Shown here: piece after piece, positions 10,281 to 23,260 of the stretch
How the letters are laid out: every line of letters begins with the position of its first letter
Numbering within the stretch: position 1 is the first letter of the stretch
Notes under the pieces: generated by a model
Databases searched by the model: none
Told to the model about the DNA's origin: nothing
What the model saw: the letters and a program-made list of their open reading frames with translations, nothing else
Translations under genes and position numbers: made by a program
Assembly: GCA_028023455.1 (NCBI GenBank)
Contig: JAQFVV010006246.1
Coordinates: 6,692,460-6,756,459 of the forward strand
Length of the DNA stretch: 64,000 nucleotides
Direction: 5' to 3'
From: Epiperipatus broadwayi
Lineage: Eukaryota; Onychophora; Udeonychophora; Euonychophora; Peripatidae

Positions 10281-13200
10281 GTGGGGTCGCTCAACAAAAT
10301 ACTGGGTGTTGATGATTAATTAGTTCAAATAATATTGACATTTTTTATGGATGTCTATTTTACACTAATTATCTGATCCAATAGTTGAAATATTATTATT
10401 AACTTTAATGAATAATGTAAAAACTGTTCACAATAACACATATGATAACAAGGATCTTTACTTCTAAATAAACTTAAAAATTATTGAATTAATTTTTTAT
10501 TTGTAATAACTTAAGTCTTAATACTTAACACAAAAGGAGTTCTTGGAATTATTTTCTTTCTTTTTAAAAGCTGAAGCATAAAAGCAACAAAAAATAATAT
10601 AGTGTCCAATGCATTTTCTTTTTATTGCACTTCAAGAGAAATATCACCATCAATTTTTCTCTTTAATTCAATATTAAAAACGAATTACTATTTATAATTT
10701 TCAAGATTAATCAAAAAGTAAAAAAAAAAAATCTGATAAAAATTTCTACAACTGTAAAATAATTCTTTTCATACAAGTATATAATAATTTTCTTATTCCA
10801 TTCACATAGACTTATATCTGTCAATTTTATTTATACATATATGTAAACATAATAAAATAATCACCCAATCACAAGGTTGAAAAACATTCATTTAATTTCT
10901 GTATTATATGAAAGAACACTCAAATCATTCTGCAGGATACATACATTTTAAATCAAGCAATTCTCACTAGCTGTTTAGAGCATCACTTAATCTTTCACAC
11001 AAATATAGCAATCTTTTACCTTATATTACGATCTTAAATATAATCAACTTGTATTAAAACATCTCTAATCAATGCAATAGTCTTCCATAAATCAGTTGAT
11101 TTAGTTGTATGAAAAATAAGCTGATTTATAAAAAGCTATTGGATTGATTACTTATTTAAGATAAGTTGAAATGAGTACTATATTTATGTGGGGTATTGGA
11201 AGCACTGTAAGTACTTGACAAGAATTATTTGATTCAAAAAAATATATATTTCTATAGAGTAATTTGTCTTTTTTTTTTATTTTTATATAGTAATCATACA
11301 TAAATGTTTAAGATAGTAAGATTGACAAATTGCATCAATTTAATTTGTTTACATATATTTATAAGTGCTGTCAATTATACACACATGTACATATATAATT
11401 ATAAGCACTATTAAACAAATAAAAATTAAAATGATGATACAGAATATACATTTCCTTACAAACAATTTAATCAATTTTGCATAATCCCTTTAATCTTTAA
11501 TTCAACAATCATAATCACACCTTAAATTGATCTGCAATCTTTAATGTTTATGGCAAAAAATTAAAAATCTTAAAGCACAATGGAACTCAATTGACCATTT
11601 CCATTATACATGATTAAACTGAATGTTCTGTATTTATATTTCTTTAAACAGCATAACAATAAAAGTTTACATACTTAGTAATGGTAATTAAAATTGAAAA
11701 GAAGATACTACTAACAAACTTTTTAGTACTTTAATGCATGTATGGAAGTTATCACTGAAATTTGAAAAAGATCTAACATTGGAAATGTTATAACATAAAA
11801 TTAGTTCTTAATTTAATCCTTATTACCATTCTCCATGACTATGCATCACAATGCTTCAAAGTGTTAATGCTTACAGCATGCAGCATCAATGTGTAGATCT
11901 GAAACTTCTTTAAATTGTTACTTAAAAAAAAATGCTATCAAGTAAGTAAAGGTCATGCTTCAGACAAATCTTAAAGCCTTATTTTAAATTATATCCATGC
12001 TCAAGTAACCCCAGAAATGCAAGACAGCATATTAAAGCTAAGAATAACTTGCTAAGTGCTTATTAATCAGTAAAAAATCAAGATAAAATTTGGATGCTAT
12101 AATTTGAAGTAAATTAGCATCTTCACTAAAATACAGCACTATAAGGCTGTATCATGCCAGCTGCTACTTGTATATGACTATTTGTGTCTCAATGAAAATA
12201 TTACTTAGTTATTGAAAAAAAAAAAAAAACGCTACCTAAAATATAATAAAGCTGATCCATAAAAGCTATTTCACTTAAATAACATTTCATTGCTTTATTA
12301 AATCCCTGAAATTATTTAGTTTATATATTAATATAAATAATAAAATTATATAACGTTTTCTTAAATATAAAACTCAGTCACTATTACAAATAAAACTTAT
12401 ATCATGGCAAGCTAATTATTAAGTAAGATTATTCTCAGAAACTGTTGAAATTGTTTATTAAGAATAAAGAATACTTCAGATCTGAGATTAAACCACATTA
12501 GCATATTACTTTGAACAATAAGCCATTAAAAATTTGTTAAATACGTAAATAAATGAATATTCTTCCGGATAACATATTTCCATAAATAATATTCTGGAGT
12601 GTGGAATAAATTTTTCATTTAAATATATATATACAATTCGACGTTTTAATTAAAAAAAAAAAAATCAACAGTAAATTTTATCTCAGATCCCATAAAAGAT
12701 CGGTTCAGTAAAAGTTCAATTTGCAAGTACACTATTTTAGCATTTTATTTGAAAGAGGTAAATGTTTTTTTAACATACATTTAATCCTGTTTCCCTAACC
12801 AATAAATTCTTCTCTGTTAAAGTAATTTTCTTTTGTGAAGATCTAATTGAACATCTAAAGTGACTAGCAATAAGATCGTCTTTTCAATTTAATAAATAAA
12901 TATGATGTGCAACATAGAATATTTTTTTGAAGGATAACACTGATACTAGTATTAATTCAGATAAAAATGAAACTATCAGAGATACAAAGTAATCACATCC
13001 AAATCTAATTATAAAAGATTTTAACAAAATAGATCGCAGGGATGCAGGGACGGAGGAAAAAAAAAGTTCCGTCTTTTTTACTCGAAAAACAAACTACAAC
13101 GCATTCTGATTGCTGAATTAAAATAAGATCAGTTTCAGAAGAAAAATCAGAACAAACTATTTACTGTACTTACATCACAAAAAGCTTTTTGCTCAAAAGT

Positions 13201-14890
13201 AATAAATGTTAACGTAGGCAACTTTATATATAAAAACAATAATTTATCAATATTAGTAATACCTAAATTAGTGATGCATGGAAATGATAATGTTAAACAA
13301 AGTAATAACATTTACGTATCACCATTCTTCAACGAAAAATATTAACTCTAGAAAATAAAAAATAGTTATGAGAATTATTTATTTAATTATACAGTTGGTA
13401 TGTCATAATATCAGTAACGTTTGAGCTCAGACTGTTGAAGCAACAATTCTGTCTTAAATGGTCAAAATCGTGTATATTTTTATTTGGAATCATATAGAAA
13501 TTAATCCATTAAATAAAGGCTATTCATAACAAATTTATGCATGCAAATTTATTATATCCAAGAGTAGATTGAATACTTATTATGACTAGGCAATAAAATT
13601 TGATCAGTATCACAAATAGTTAGCCATTTCTTGAAATCGTTTTAACAAAATTTATAACATCTCAATTTCATAATTGCATCATAAACAAGCCATACATCAT
13701 CAAGGGCATACCAAAAAGTACAATATTAATAATAAATATGGTTAAATATAGCGAATGTTGTCATGATTACAGAAATATTACTTCTGCTTCCTAATCTAAA
13801 AATTAAGTAGTAATTAAACTTTTCTATTATTGTGTCAAAAGAAATATGTCAAAACTTAAGCTATACATTATATGATATTGAAGCATCTAATTCAGAAATA
13901 GTTTTTTCTCTGTAATATACTGAAATGATAACTAAAACATATTTATACTGTTTGATTAGAATTTATAAATGTATCCACAATTTAACAAAAATGTGAAATA
14001 ATGTTGTTTCTGGTATTTTAAAGATACTTACATTACATAGTATAGTGAAAGTATAACTATGAATCATCAATGACATATGTAGAATTAATGGTACACTGGA
14101 ATATGATAATCTCCACTATCATCAGATATAAGCTTTTAATACAATTTATACCACCAAAATTTTATAGTGACTACACATTTTTTGTGCACTTTATATTTCA
14201 ACAATGCAAAGAAATATTGATTTATTAAACTTGAATACAAGTAAGTTTAAGTCTCTCATTTCATTTAACATATTCCAATTTGCTTGAAATCATTCTACAG
14301 TTACTGTTAACTGATTATAAATCTGATTTTTAATAAAATTAAAACATGTAAATTGTGATGGGCAAGCACCAAACAGATTTAATAAAATTCCGTAAGATAT
14401 AATCTGATTGAAAACTACACTTGGTCTGATTTCTTCCCTCCATAACAATATAGATACATCAAAAAATTACATATAAATTTAAAGATACTTTAGAACTTCA
14501 TAACTATCTTGTATACATGGAATCATTAACAGTTTCTTATATTTACAATCATATCATACATATTGAGAAGACATATGGGAGGAAAAAATAAGTATCATTT
14601 AAAAAATCGAAAATGATTATTTTTTGTCATAACATGATTGCTATTTTTAATTTTCAAAACACGAAGATATTTTATAAATTAAATTTGAGTTATTTTGCAG
14701 GACATTTTAAAAAAATATATATATATAGCCTGCAAAAAAGATTGCTACTAGAAAATTTATATATGAATAAAATTTGTAAGAATTTAATTGATATTTTAAC
14801 AAAGAGAAATATAGTTAAGGATGTAAGAAAAAAAAGTTGTATATTATTTATGTTTATTATAAAAATTAATTGAGTTATTACATAATTGAT
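10281..14890. other. AT-rich DNA, no gene seen
   Basis: No coding, RNA or repeat-family signal that I can support. Open frames on both strands near 14613-14902 overlap one another and are composed of A/T-biased residues, so I treat them as chance. An RTE origin for the last part cannot be excluded because an RTE fragment starts at about 14895. Confidence 0.5.
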
Positions 14891-14894
14891 GATA

Positions 14895-15300
14895 TGGATC
14901 AAAAGATCAATAGTTCTAAATACTTGAAAAACAGTTTAACTGATAATGGAAGTACTGATGAAAAAATCAAAATGAAAATAATTAAATAATTTGTTGCTTA
15001 GGAATTTGTAAGAAGTTTGAGTAATCTGAAGTCACACAACTGACTCATGATCCAGAGACCATAAATTCTAAGGTCTGCATGCAATTCTATTACTGCAGCA
15101 AATCATGTAAATTAGAATTAGAATGGTTAAATAGAATTTTTAATAAAATAAAACAGAATTATGATTCTATAATAAGAATTAAGAAAAAAATGTTAAATAT
15201 TTTGTTTGTAATGTAGATTTATATAAAACAGGGATGTCAACAAATAAGAATGAAAAACTGGAGGCATTAGAAAAAAAGAGTTTGAAGAGAATAAAAAATA
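14895..15300 (+). pseudogene. RTE-type LINE, RT C-terminal fragment split by a SINE
   Basis: The plus strand reads SSKYLKNSLTDNGSTDEKIK at about 14914-14975. This corresponds to the conserved KYLG-x-x-IT-x-DG-x-S-x-x-EI region after the RT fingers and palm of RTE-type LINEs. Past an inserted SINE, reading resumes around 15170-15290 with RIKKKML and then KLEALEKKSLKRI, matching the next conserved blocks. Frames shift several times. Orientation is opposite to the 9.2 kb C-terminal copy. Confidence 0.55.
14973..15108 (-). mobile_element. tRNA-derived SINE, copy 1
   Basis: Related to the SINE at 55561-55712 in the same orientation. On the minus strand a tRNA-like head (GTTGCATGCAG-like A-box zone, GGATCATGAGTCAG B-box zone) is followed by CTCAAACTTCTTAC and a tail CCTAAGCAACAAATTATTT. 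The B box is decayed. The copy sits inside an RTE fragment, so it inserted after that fragment was present. Confidence 0.55.
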
Positions 15301-15484
15301 CAATTAGTAATATACAAATATTTATTATAAATAATAAGTAAAAAAGATTATAAGAATTATGCAATTATGGGTGACAGAAATGAAAAATGACTATCCAAAC
15401 TCTAATAGACTTTCTCTGCCTGTTTATGAATTAGGTTTATAATTTTTATTACAATAGGATTGTTAGTGTAATTAAAAAAAAAGA
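15301..15484. other. AT-rich DNA between RTE fragment and foldback element
   Basis: AT-rich text without a recognised feature. It may contain the last decayed part of the RTE fragment. Confidence 0.4.
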
Positions 15485-15496
15485 TAATCATATAAT
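15485..15496. repeat. Target-site duplication, left (foldback copy A)
   Basis: TAATCATATAAT, identical to 16121-16132. The two copies bracket the 624-bp foldback element. Confidence 0.7.
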
Positions 15497-15601
15497 ACAC
15501 AGAGGGATAACTCTCCATACAATAATGCCTCTCAGTGCAAGCCAGAGTAGTCAATGGATGCAGGAAGGTTTGTATATAAAATTACTATCTAGTGCCTACT
15601 C

Positions 15602-15660
15602 ATACAATATCTCCAGACTAGTATCTAGGTTGTGGCTTTCATAAGTGAGGAGCCTTGGAT
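15602..15660 (-). ncRNA. Hammerhead ribozyme, decayed (left arm of copy A)
   Basis: On the minus strand: outer stem I ATCCAA, inner stem I TCCTCA, core CUUAUGA (consensus CUGAUGA), loop region AAGCCACAACCUA, GAUA (consensus GAAA), CUAGUC, then stem I partners TGGAGA and TTGTAT. Two core positions and two stem I pairs are broken, so it should be inactive. The order and spacing of parts match the intact-looking copy at 15908-15966. Confidence 0.65.
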
Positions 15661-15907
15661 CTGAGAGCACTGCACCTAGATCTTAGAATCCAGTGCTACC
15701 TTCCAGCAGCCACCTTTTATTTCTACTTAACTACAAAACTATGAATCTAAAACTGAAAACATATTTTCAATATAAGCTCATTAGCTTATAAAGTCATATA
15801 GGTCTAAACTCAGTTCAGTACTCATAGATTTTGGTGTCTTTGGTTCTTTAATAACCACTATCACCATAATCCTATTGGATCCTAAGATCTAGATGCAGTG
15901 CTCTCAT

Positions 15908-15966
15908 ATCCAAGGCTCCTTACTGATGAAAGCCATAAGCTAGAAACTAGTCTAGGGATATTGGAT
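15908..15966 (+). ncRNA. Type I hammerhead ribozyme (right arm of copy A)
   Basis: The core CUGAUGA is at 15923-15929 and GAAA at 15943-15946. The cleavage triplet GUC is at 15950-15952, so cutting is predicted after 15952. Stem I has an outer helix (ATCCAA 15908-15913 with TTGGAT 15961-15966), an internal loop (GGC opposite TA) and an inner helix (TCCTTA 15917-15922 with TAGGGA 15953-15958). Stem II is short (AGC with GCT, loop CATAA). The pair normally G10.1-C11.1 is A opposed to A. Stem III is the tiny palindrome ACUAGU. An internal loop in stem I and a loop on stem II are the usual places for the tertiary contact in natural type I hammerheads. Architecture is clear; activity is uncertain because of the A-A mismatch. 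Confidence 0.8.
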
Positions 15967-16120
15967 GAGTAGATATTAGATAGGAATTTTATGCACAAAC
16001 CTTCCTAAACCCATTAATTATGCTGGCTTGCATTGAGTGGTGCTACTGCATGGAGTTTTGCCTCTGTGTAAACAATTTGTGTAAGCATAAAGAATGTTGA
16101 TCGTACGATGTTTAGTGGTT

Positions 16121-16132
16121 TAATCATATAAT
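16121..16132. repeat. Target-site duplication, right (foldback copy A)
   Basis: TAATCATATAAT, identical to 15485-15496. Confidence 0.7.
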
Positions 16133-19100
16133 GAATAGCTTGGAAGATCATATAACATTCAGACATTCTAGTGATAGATTCAATTGATAATCATTCTGGA
16201 ATTGTTAGTTCTGAGTCTTACATTCCATCATTATATTCAACCCATAGAGCAGTCATATAATTTATAAAGTTATATTTTATATTAAAAATTTAAAGTGATC
16301 TTAGTACTCTATTTTGATCATAATCTATTCTTTTATCTTATATTGTTTAATTTCTCAATAAAATAAATCTTGAAAAGTTAAATTGAGATTATAAAAAAAA
16401 AAATGAATAGCAGTAAAAAAATGAAAAAAAAAAAATTAAATAAGAAAAAACTGCATTAAACAGAATTTTGAAATATATTTATTTTTATAACCTGCAATAG
16501 CTGCCATAAGAAAAAGGTATTCTGATAAATAAATAAAAGATTTTAAGGTGACCAATAAAACATAAAAGAAAAATTAGTTAAAAGCAAAACAAGATGAAAA
16601 AAAAGAGACAAAATCATTTCTTAGACTAATGTTCTGAAAAACTCAAAAATATTAATATACATTATAGTAACATTGAAATTCTAATATATGGCCAAACCAC
16701 AGAAAAAAAGCAATAGTTTTATAAGAATTTCAAACCATGCACAGAAAACAATGAAGTCAATTTAATATTCTAAAAATAACTACAATCAATATTTTTCAAA
16801 AAACCTGTCTTTAAGAGAAAAATTAAAAATATATAAATACTAGTTGTATCCTGCAGCTTTACAACTCTTAGTAGAGACTTCTATATTTACATATTATTTA
16901 AATAAAATAATAATCCATGAGTTATCAATAGCAATATCACAAAAAATATATAAGATTTTATGATCAGTTATGTTACTGAATAATCAATTCTTAGGATTTT
17001 AGTTTAAATATATTTCTCTTAAATATATTTCTCATAGGATAAACTAAGCATACACATGTGAAAACACAAAATATGTAACAAAGTTGATTAATTATAAATA
17101 ATAATCATTTGTAAATAAAAATTAGTTTCTTAGAATTTGTTCCTAGCATGGTATTTATGAGCTATTATTATATATAACTGTACTTAATATTCAAATGAAT
17201 TACTTCATTTCTTCATTAATTCATTCCCTAAAAAAAATTTCCGCAAGTTTTATACTGTAATATGCGTATTTTCCTATATATTTTATAATATAAAATTTTA
17301 GTTCAAAAAAATTTCATAGATGACAAGAAAATAAAAAAATTCCTCAAAACAAAATAATTTAGCTCCACCCTGACAAGTATCTCTATTCTATTACAACAGG
17401 ATTTTGACAACATTGTTTAAAGAAAATGGTTTGAATAACCAAAAATATGTTTATTTGCAAATTTATTACAATTCTGGATATTTTTAATACAATTTATACA
17501 ATATTTCTTAGAAATCAAAATATAAATTATTAATACTTTATTTTGAATGGAAATATTTTATTTTCAAAAAAAGAATGTTATATTAGTGGTCACTGCAAAT
17601 CTGCCTTAAAGCTTTAAAAGCTTAGCTTTCTATGTAAGCAATGAAATTATAATACTAAGTATAAAATTATCATGATTTTGCAATAAATATTGCAAAATTT
17701 TAAACTTTTAAAGCATATTTCATTAGATATAAAATAAATAAATAAATATTTGTTCAGATAACAAATAATAAAATTTTATTGATTTTGTAAAATTAAAATA
17801 ACCTTCTTAGAAATAATGACATATAATTTTTTTTGTTTTGATTACAATCTAATTTTTTTAATATTTATAGAAAGAAAATTTGAACATTTACATTTATTTT
17901 AGTAGCAAACAAAAATATTTATCAAATGAAGTCAATTTTATTATTTTCTGATAAATAATAATGGTTTAATGTTAAATTCTATGTTGAACGTGAAAACAAA
18001 GAAAATTATGAATTGGAAAGGAACGCCAGAAAGTTAATATGCACATTTCCCCAAGTTTTATTATTATTAATTTTTATTCTATTGAACAAAATCATGCATT
18101 TCTAATTTGAATAATTGCATATAATATTCATTTATATATAGTAAATATATGCTAATTAATTTTAGGGGATACAATTATTGGCTTTCTATTTGTAATATAC
18201 ATCCTTTATATGTTTTCAATATATATATATATATATATCTTGAATGAAGTCATGATTTTCTAATTTCATTAATAAATATTATCAAGTTGATGTATGGGGA
18301 GGAAAGATAAGACTGATTTAATCTTCAGTCACATGATGATGTCCCTATTCCTGGCTAAAGTACTATAAATTTATGAGATAGTTTATGGTTTTGTTATGCA
18401 TTTATATGTGTCTAACTGTTTATTCATTTTCATGATTGGGTATGGTTTGATTAATATTGTAATAACTGTGCCCAAGTAGAAAAGTGACTGGTATTCTTTC
18501 CAAACTGCTTGAAGTACATCTCTGAATCAATGCATCCATTGTGTAATAAAATACTTTAGCTATTCACCAACAAAATTGTAAGATGTTATCATGTATTGTA
18601 TATATATATATATAAAATGTAATAAAATATAAATTAAGGATTTTTTTAAAATATTGCATTATATAATTTTTATTATTACTTCAAGTATATAATTCACAAA
18701 GCATTTAATTTATTATATATGCTATTATTTTTAAAAGTAAATTATTGCATTGCAGAATTTTTAATATTGTTTAAGTTAGTTTATAAAGCACTATAGAAAA
18801 GTCAGTTTTTTTTATTACTGTAATTTGAGATTTTTTTGAATATAAATAATGCAAGGCTACCAATCACATTTATTTTTATTGATTTATTACTTAATTTGAG
18901 TTAAATAACACAGTGCAAAATTCCATAGCTTATGCATATATATAATAAAGGATAGATAGATAACATATACATAGACAATAAAAAAAATATTATTTTCAAT
19001 ATGGTAGTAAAGTTACTTTTTATTAATTATTGTATGTTGATATTTTTTAAAAGATATTGTATGTTGATATTTTTTAAAAGATAAATAATGGGAGATTAAC

Positions 19101-19589
19101 TCTCTCATTTTTTGATTTCTTATATTTAGCCTAAATTTTTATTATCATATATATATATTTGTATTTTAATTAATTAATGGTAGTTAATAGCTTTAAAATC
19201 AGGCAAATATATTCACAATTTTAAAATGAATTTTTTCATGTGTTAATTAAATAAATGTAAAATTTATTTTATCATATGACAATACACTTAATGGAAAAAT
19301 AGTAAAAGTTTATTGAATTGTGTAGTATTTCTCTTGCTGTACCCATGCCATTTTAAATTTAGTTTAGCATATGCTAAATATATATTTAAACTGAAATCCT
19401 CAAAATTTTCAAATTCATTATTATAATTGATCTAAATTGTTATTATTCAAATGAGAAATTGGATCTGTGGTATAGATGCAATTTAAGTAAATTAAAATTT
19501 ATTCACAAAATCCAATTTTACCTTGGTTTACCAAAAAATTATAGATTACATTCAAAAAATTTTGTAATGTGATGCACTGTGACTTCTTA
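16133..19589. other. AT-rich DNA, no gene seen
   Basis: Mostly A/T runs. A more complex stretch near 18280-18560 has no long open frame. Short TA runs occur near 18218-18238 and 18599-18614. Confidence 0.5.
19029..19082. repeat. 27-bp perfect tandem duplication
   Basis: Two adjacent identical units that begin ATTGTATGTTGATA and end in AAAAGAT. Probably replication slippage. Confidence 0.85.
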
Positions 19590-19799
19590 TATGGAATCAG
19601 GAATCTCTCAACCACTATGCCCAGAGAAACATGTTAACCACTTTACCTTTTCTTTCCATTCCCCATCCCATCCCATTGCACAACATAATCATTGTCATCT
19701 CAATGGCCTTTATATCTAAATCCTCCTTATCTTTTCCCAAATCCAGCATAAAAATCAATAACCCACTTTCTGTATAATCAATTTTGTGCATATTTATTT

Positions 19800-19915
19800 T
19801 TCCACAACTTCATTATTTGTATCCTTTCTGCTTTCAGGTATTTACATTCAATTCACAGATGTCTAATATTTTCTATGCCTTCCTAACTCAATTTGCAGAT
19901 TAAATCACCTACATT
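19800..19915 (-). pseudogene. LINE C-terminal Cys/His motif, broken
   Basis: The minus strand reads ICKLS, a stop, then EGIENIRHL, a stop, then IECKYLKAERIQ. The spacing of C, H and C matches the C-terminal zinc-knuckle-like motif seen after the RT in several LINE clades. Two stops interrupt it. It marks the 3' part of the element. Confidence 0.55.
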
Positions 19916-20015
19916 TGTCCATTTATGTGTAGATTCCCTCTAAGATTTCTGTTTACGCCTTAAACAGTAAACTACTTTCCTTGCTATTACCATAAATTAA
20001 TTTGCAGTTCCATGT

Positions 20016-20381
<366 letters not shown>

Positions 20382-21012
20382 TTAAAGTCTTTTTACTCTT
20401 CATACTAGTTTTCCATATTTCCAACTCCCTATTTTTTATTAATGCATCTATTCTTCTAGCCCATTTCTTACTACTATATCACTCAACAATTCTCCAACAC
20501 AGTCATCTCATCTTTTGTATAGGTATACTGATATAAATTCTTTATCCAAATCTTCTGCAAAACATACTACCTTTCTCACCCATTTTGTTGCCTGCCCTTT
20601 ACTCATAACCCAATTAAATACTATTTTAGCTATTCTCTTATTATCCATAAACTACAATCTACCAAACATTTTTATTTTGCATTTGCATCTCCCATAGAAA
20701 AACTTGCCATCCCATTTGTCCTTGAATTGCTTCCTTTCTTGTTCACACATCTGCATTTAATGCATATCTTCTTACTTCTCTTTCTAAGTTTTATAGTAAT
20801 CTAATACCTCTTTACTAACACAATGCAACATTACCATATGTTAACCCTGCTACTGGCACTCCTTTCCATATAATTCTAGTTTCATCATATTTATTATATG
20901 AAAACACTGTTAATTTTCTTACCAGTCCTTTCTTTTCTTTGCTTCATATATCAACTTTTTCTCCCATTCATCGAAGCAATTTCTCTGAATACTTAAAAAG
21001 ATTTCCAAATAG

Positions 21013-21850
21013 TTACACCTGTTCACCACTCTTAACTTTATATTTCCAATAAAAATTCTGTCTTCTCTTTTCCCCAGTATTAATCATCATTACTTTTGAT
21101 TTTTCCTCAATAAATTTAAACCCCATCTCTTTAAACACCCTCGCACATGTCCTCAGCATAACATCCATATCTTCCCTTCTTTCTGTGCACAAAAAGACAT
21201 CATCTGCAAATAAAAGACCTGATAATGTATAAACTCCTTTGCCACTTATTAATGGTATATCTACCCCTCTTCCTAGTCTGTCTATTGCTCTCGCCATTTC
21301 TCTCAAATATAATAAAAACAATATAGATGACATAGGGCATACTTGCCCAGTTCCACCCCATTTTTAACTTTAACTGATTCTATATTCTCTAATTGATATG
21401 TATAGTAAATTATTTTCATATAATCCCTTAATAACATTCACTAAAGCTCCATTCATTCCCAAATTTACTAAACTTACCCATAATCTATTTCTATTTACTC
21501 TATCATATGCCTTCTTTATATCTATATAAACCATATATAACTGTCTACCTGTATTTCTACTCACATATCTATAAGTTGTGTAACTACAAATAAACTATCT
21601 CTTATATGCCCATCCGATCAAAAACCTCTTTACATTCCCCCCATGACCTTATTTTCTTCCATTCATTTTGCAATCCTACCAGCCACCATATAACACTGAC
21701 GTTACCACTATAGGTCTCTAATTCTATAACTTAATATGATCCTTACCCTTTCTTTAAATAGTAACTTACTCTTGTATTACTCCAACTATACAGAAATCTC
21801 TATTCTGTGCCATCTTATTAAAACATGATAATAGTTTTAATTTTGCCTCT
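21013..21850 (-). pseudogene. LINE reverse transcriptase domain, broken
   Basis: The frame at 21370-21564 contains YMVYIDIKKAYDRVNR, which includes the first catalytic aspartate (D-x-x-x-A-Y-D). The frame at 21013-21333 contains LLFADDVFL, with the FADD catalytic pair at 21199-21210, followed by MLRTCARVFKEMGFKF and the K-S-K-V-M block. Upstream, decayed text reads SLFVVTQLIDM. The order agrees with fingers and palm of a LINE RT. Frames are split by stops. Confidence 0.78.
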
Positions 21851-22559
21851 TTATCCTAAATTTATTACCATTTCTGCTGCACATCCATCAAAACCTTTTG
21901 CCTTTTCACTTTTCAATATCTTCCCTGCCTCATTAAGTTCATTTTCTGTAAATCTAATATTTCCTTTACTATATGCTTTCATGTTTGTTATCACTCTGTC
22001 CTTAACATCTAACATCTTTTCTATATCCATTACATACTTATTTAAGATTGCCTCTAATTCTCTCTAAAGCTACACTCTATTCCCTCATCATCTAGTAATA
22101 CTATCTCTCTTTCCCCTACATTTCTCCTTTTAATGTAACTCCAAAATTTTTTACTCCCATCTCTTCCACTTTTATTAATATCCTCCACCAATTTACTATT
22201 CAGTTCATTCTCTCACTATATAATTATCTATTTTAATCAACTTTTTTTAAAAAAAATACTTTTCCCATTTAACATCTTTTTCACTTTCTTTGTTCTTAAT
22301 AGCACACTTATATTTTCTGCATGCTTTTCCCTCTCTTTTACAATTTTATTACTCTCATTTTCCTATTACTTTTATTCTTCTGAATATTCTTACCTAAAAC
22401 CCTATTTGCCACTTTTTCTACTTCAGCACACCAGTCCTTATATTCACCTCCAACCAACTCTTCCATGGTTTCTTCAATTTTTATTTTATATTATTCTTTT
22501 AATATATTCTTATCATTCATTCTCTATTCACATCTTTAACTATCCTTTCTACTTTTGAT

Positions 22560-23260
22560 ACTATTTTCCATCATGTAGCCATTTCTATTATAAATAAATT
22601 ATGATCACTATTACATACTATCTCTTTTCATTATCAAACACTTTAATTTCTGTACTTTATTCATTCCCTCTTTCTCTACTAATACATAATCTATTGTGTG
22701 AAATACATTATTTCTAGACTATGGGTATTGTCCCTCATAAATACTTGACAAATTTCCAATGCTCAAATTCACCTGACAAAAATTCTTCAAAAGCTGTCCA
22801 TTCTTTTTATCTATATCATTGATTTCTTCAATATGCTCATTCATATTCCTTATAACCATTATTTTCTTTGAAACTCTGTATATCATTAACTATGCATTCA
22901 TATATGCTATTGTTCCACTTCATTATAGTTTGACTATCTCTAGTGACTATATACACTATAGTCACCATCCATTCCAGTCTTCCTAACCTTATCTCAAACC
23001 ACAAATGTTCTTGACACTTAACAGTATTTAAATATTTTGACATTATTCCTATACCACCACCCCTTTTTTCTTTTTCTTTTCTATTTATATCCTGCCATAC
23101 CAAGTCTTCCAGTATAGGTTCTTCTTTTCTTAGATGTGTTTCCACTACTACTAGTCTCTCAAGCTTTTCATTTTTAATTGCTTTGTTTAATTCCAACCAC
23201 TTTTCTGGTCTTTTGTCAATTTGCATATTCAAATATCCAATTTTAATAATTTCTTATTTC
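22560..23260 (-). pseudogene. LINE AP-endonuclease domain, broken
   Basis: The 131-codon frame at 22837-23232 reads the N-terminal half: LNMQ, the substrate-site block VVVETHLRKEE (the ETH motif), then GGGIGIMSK. Past a shift, the C-terminal half reads NMNEHIEEI, EGQYP, FHTIDYVL and finally SDHNLF. The SDH motif contains the catalytic His-Asp pair of APE-type endonucleases. In a functional enzyme this domain nicks target DNA for target-primed reverse transcription. Stops and shifts break the domain. Confidence 0.7.

Larger units (their letters stand above)
15497..16120 (+). mobile_element. Hammerhead foldback retroelement, copy A (two inverted arms)
   Basis: The left arm (15498-15693) is the reverse complement of the right arm (15874-16069), with many substitutions. 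The outer ends read ACACAGAGG and CCTCTGTGT. About 180 bp of unrelated AT-rich sequence separates the arms. A 3' tail (16070-16120) follows the right arm and is shared with the other copies (GATGTTTAGTGGTTTAAT-like end). Each arm carries a hammerhead ribozyme sequence, so the two ribozymes lie in opposite orientation. The element is flanked by 12-bp direct repeats and has no coding capacity. Such duplications of variable length are typical of target-primed retrotransposition. I infer a non-autonomous retroelement. Confidence 0.75.

Noticed and set aside
14613-14902. Overlapping frames on both strands
   Set aside because: Both are A/T-driven and lack motifs. Only the following segment from about 14895 has RTE similarity.
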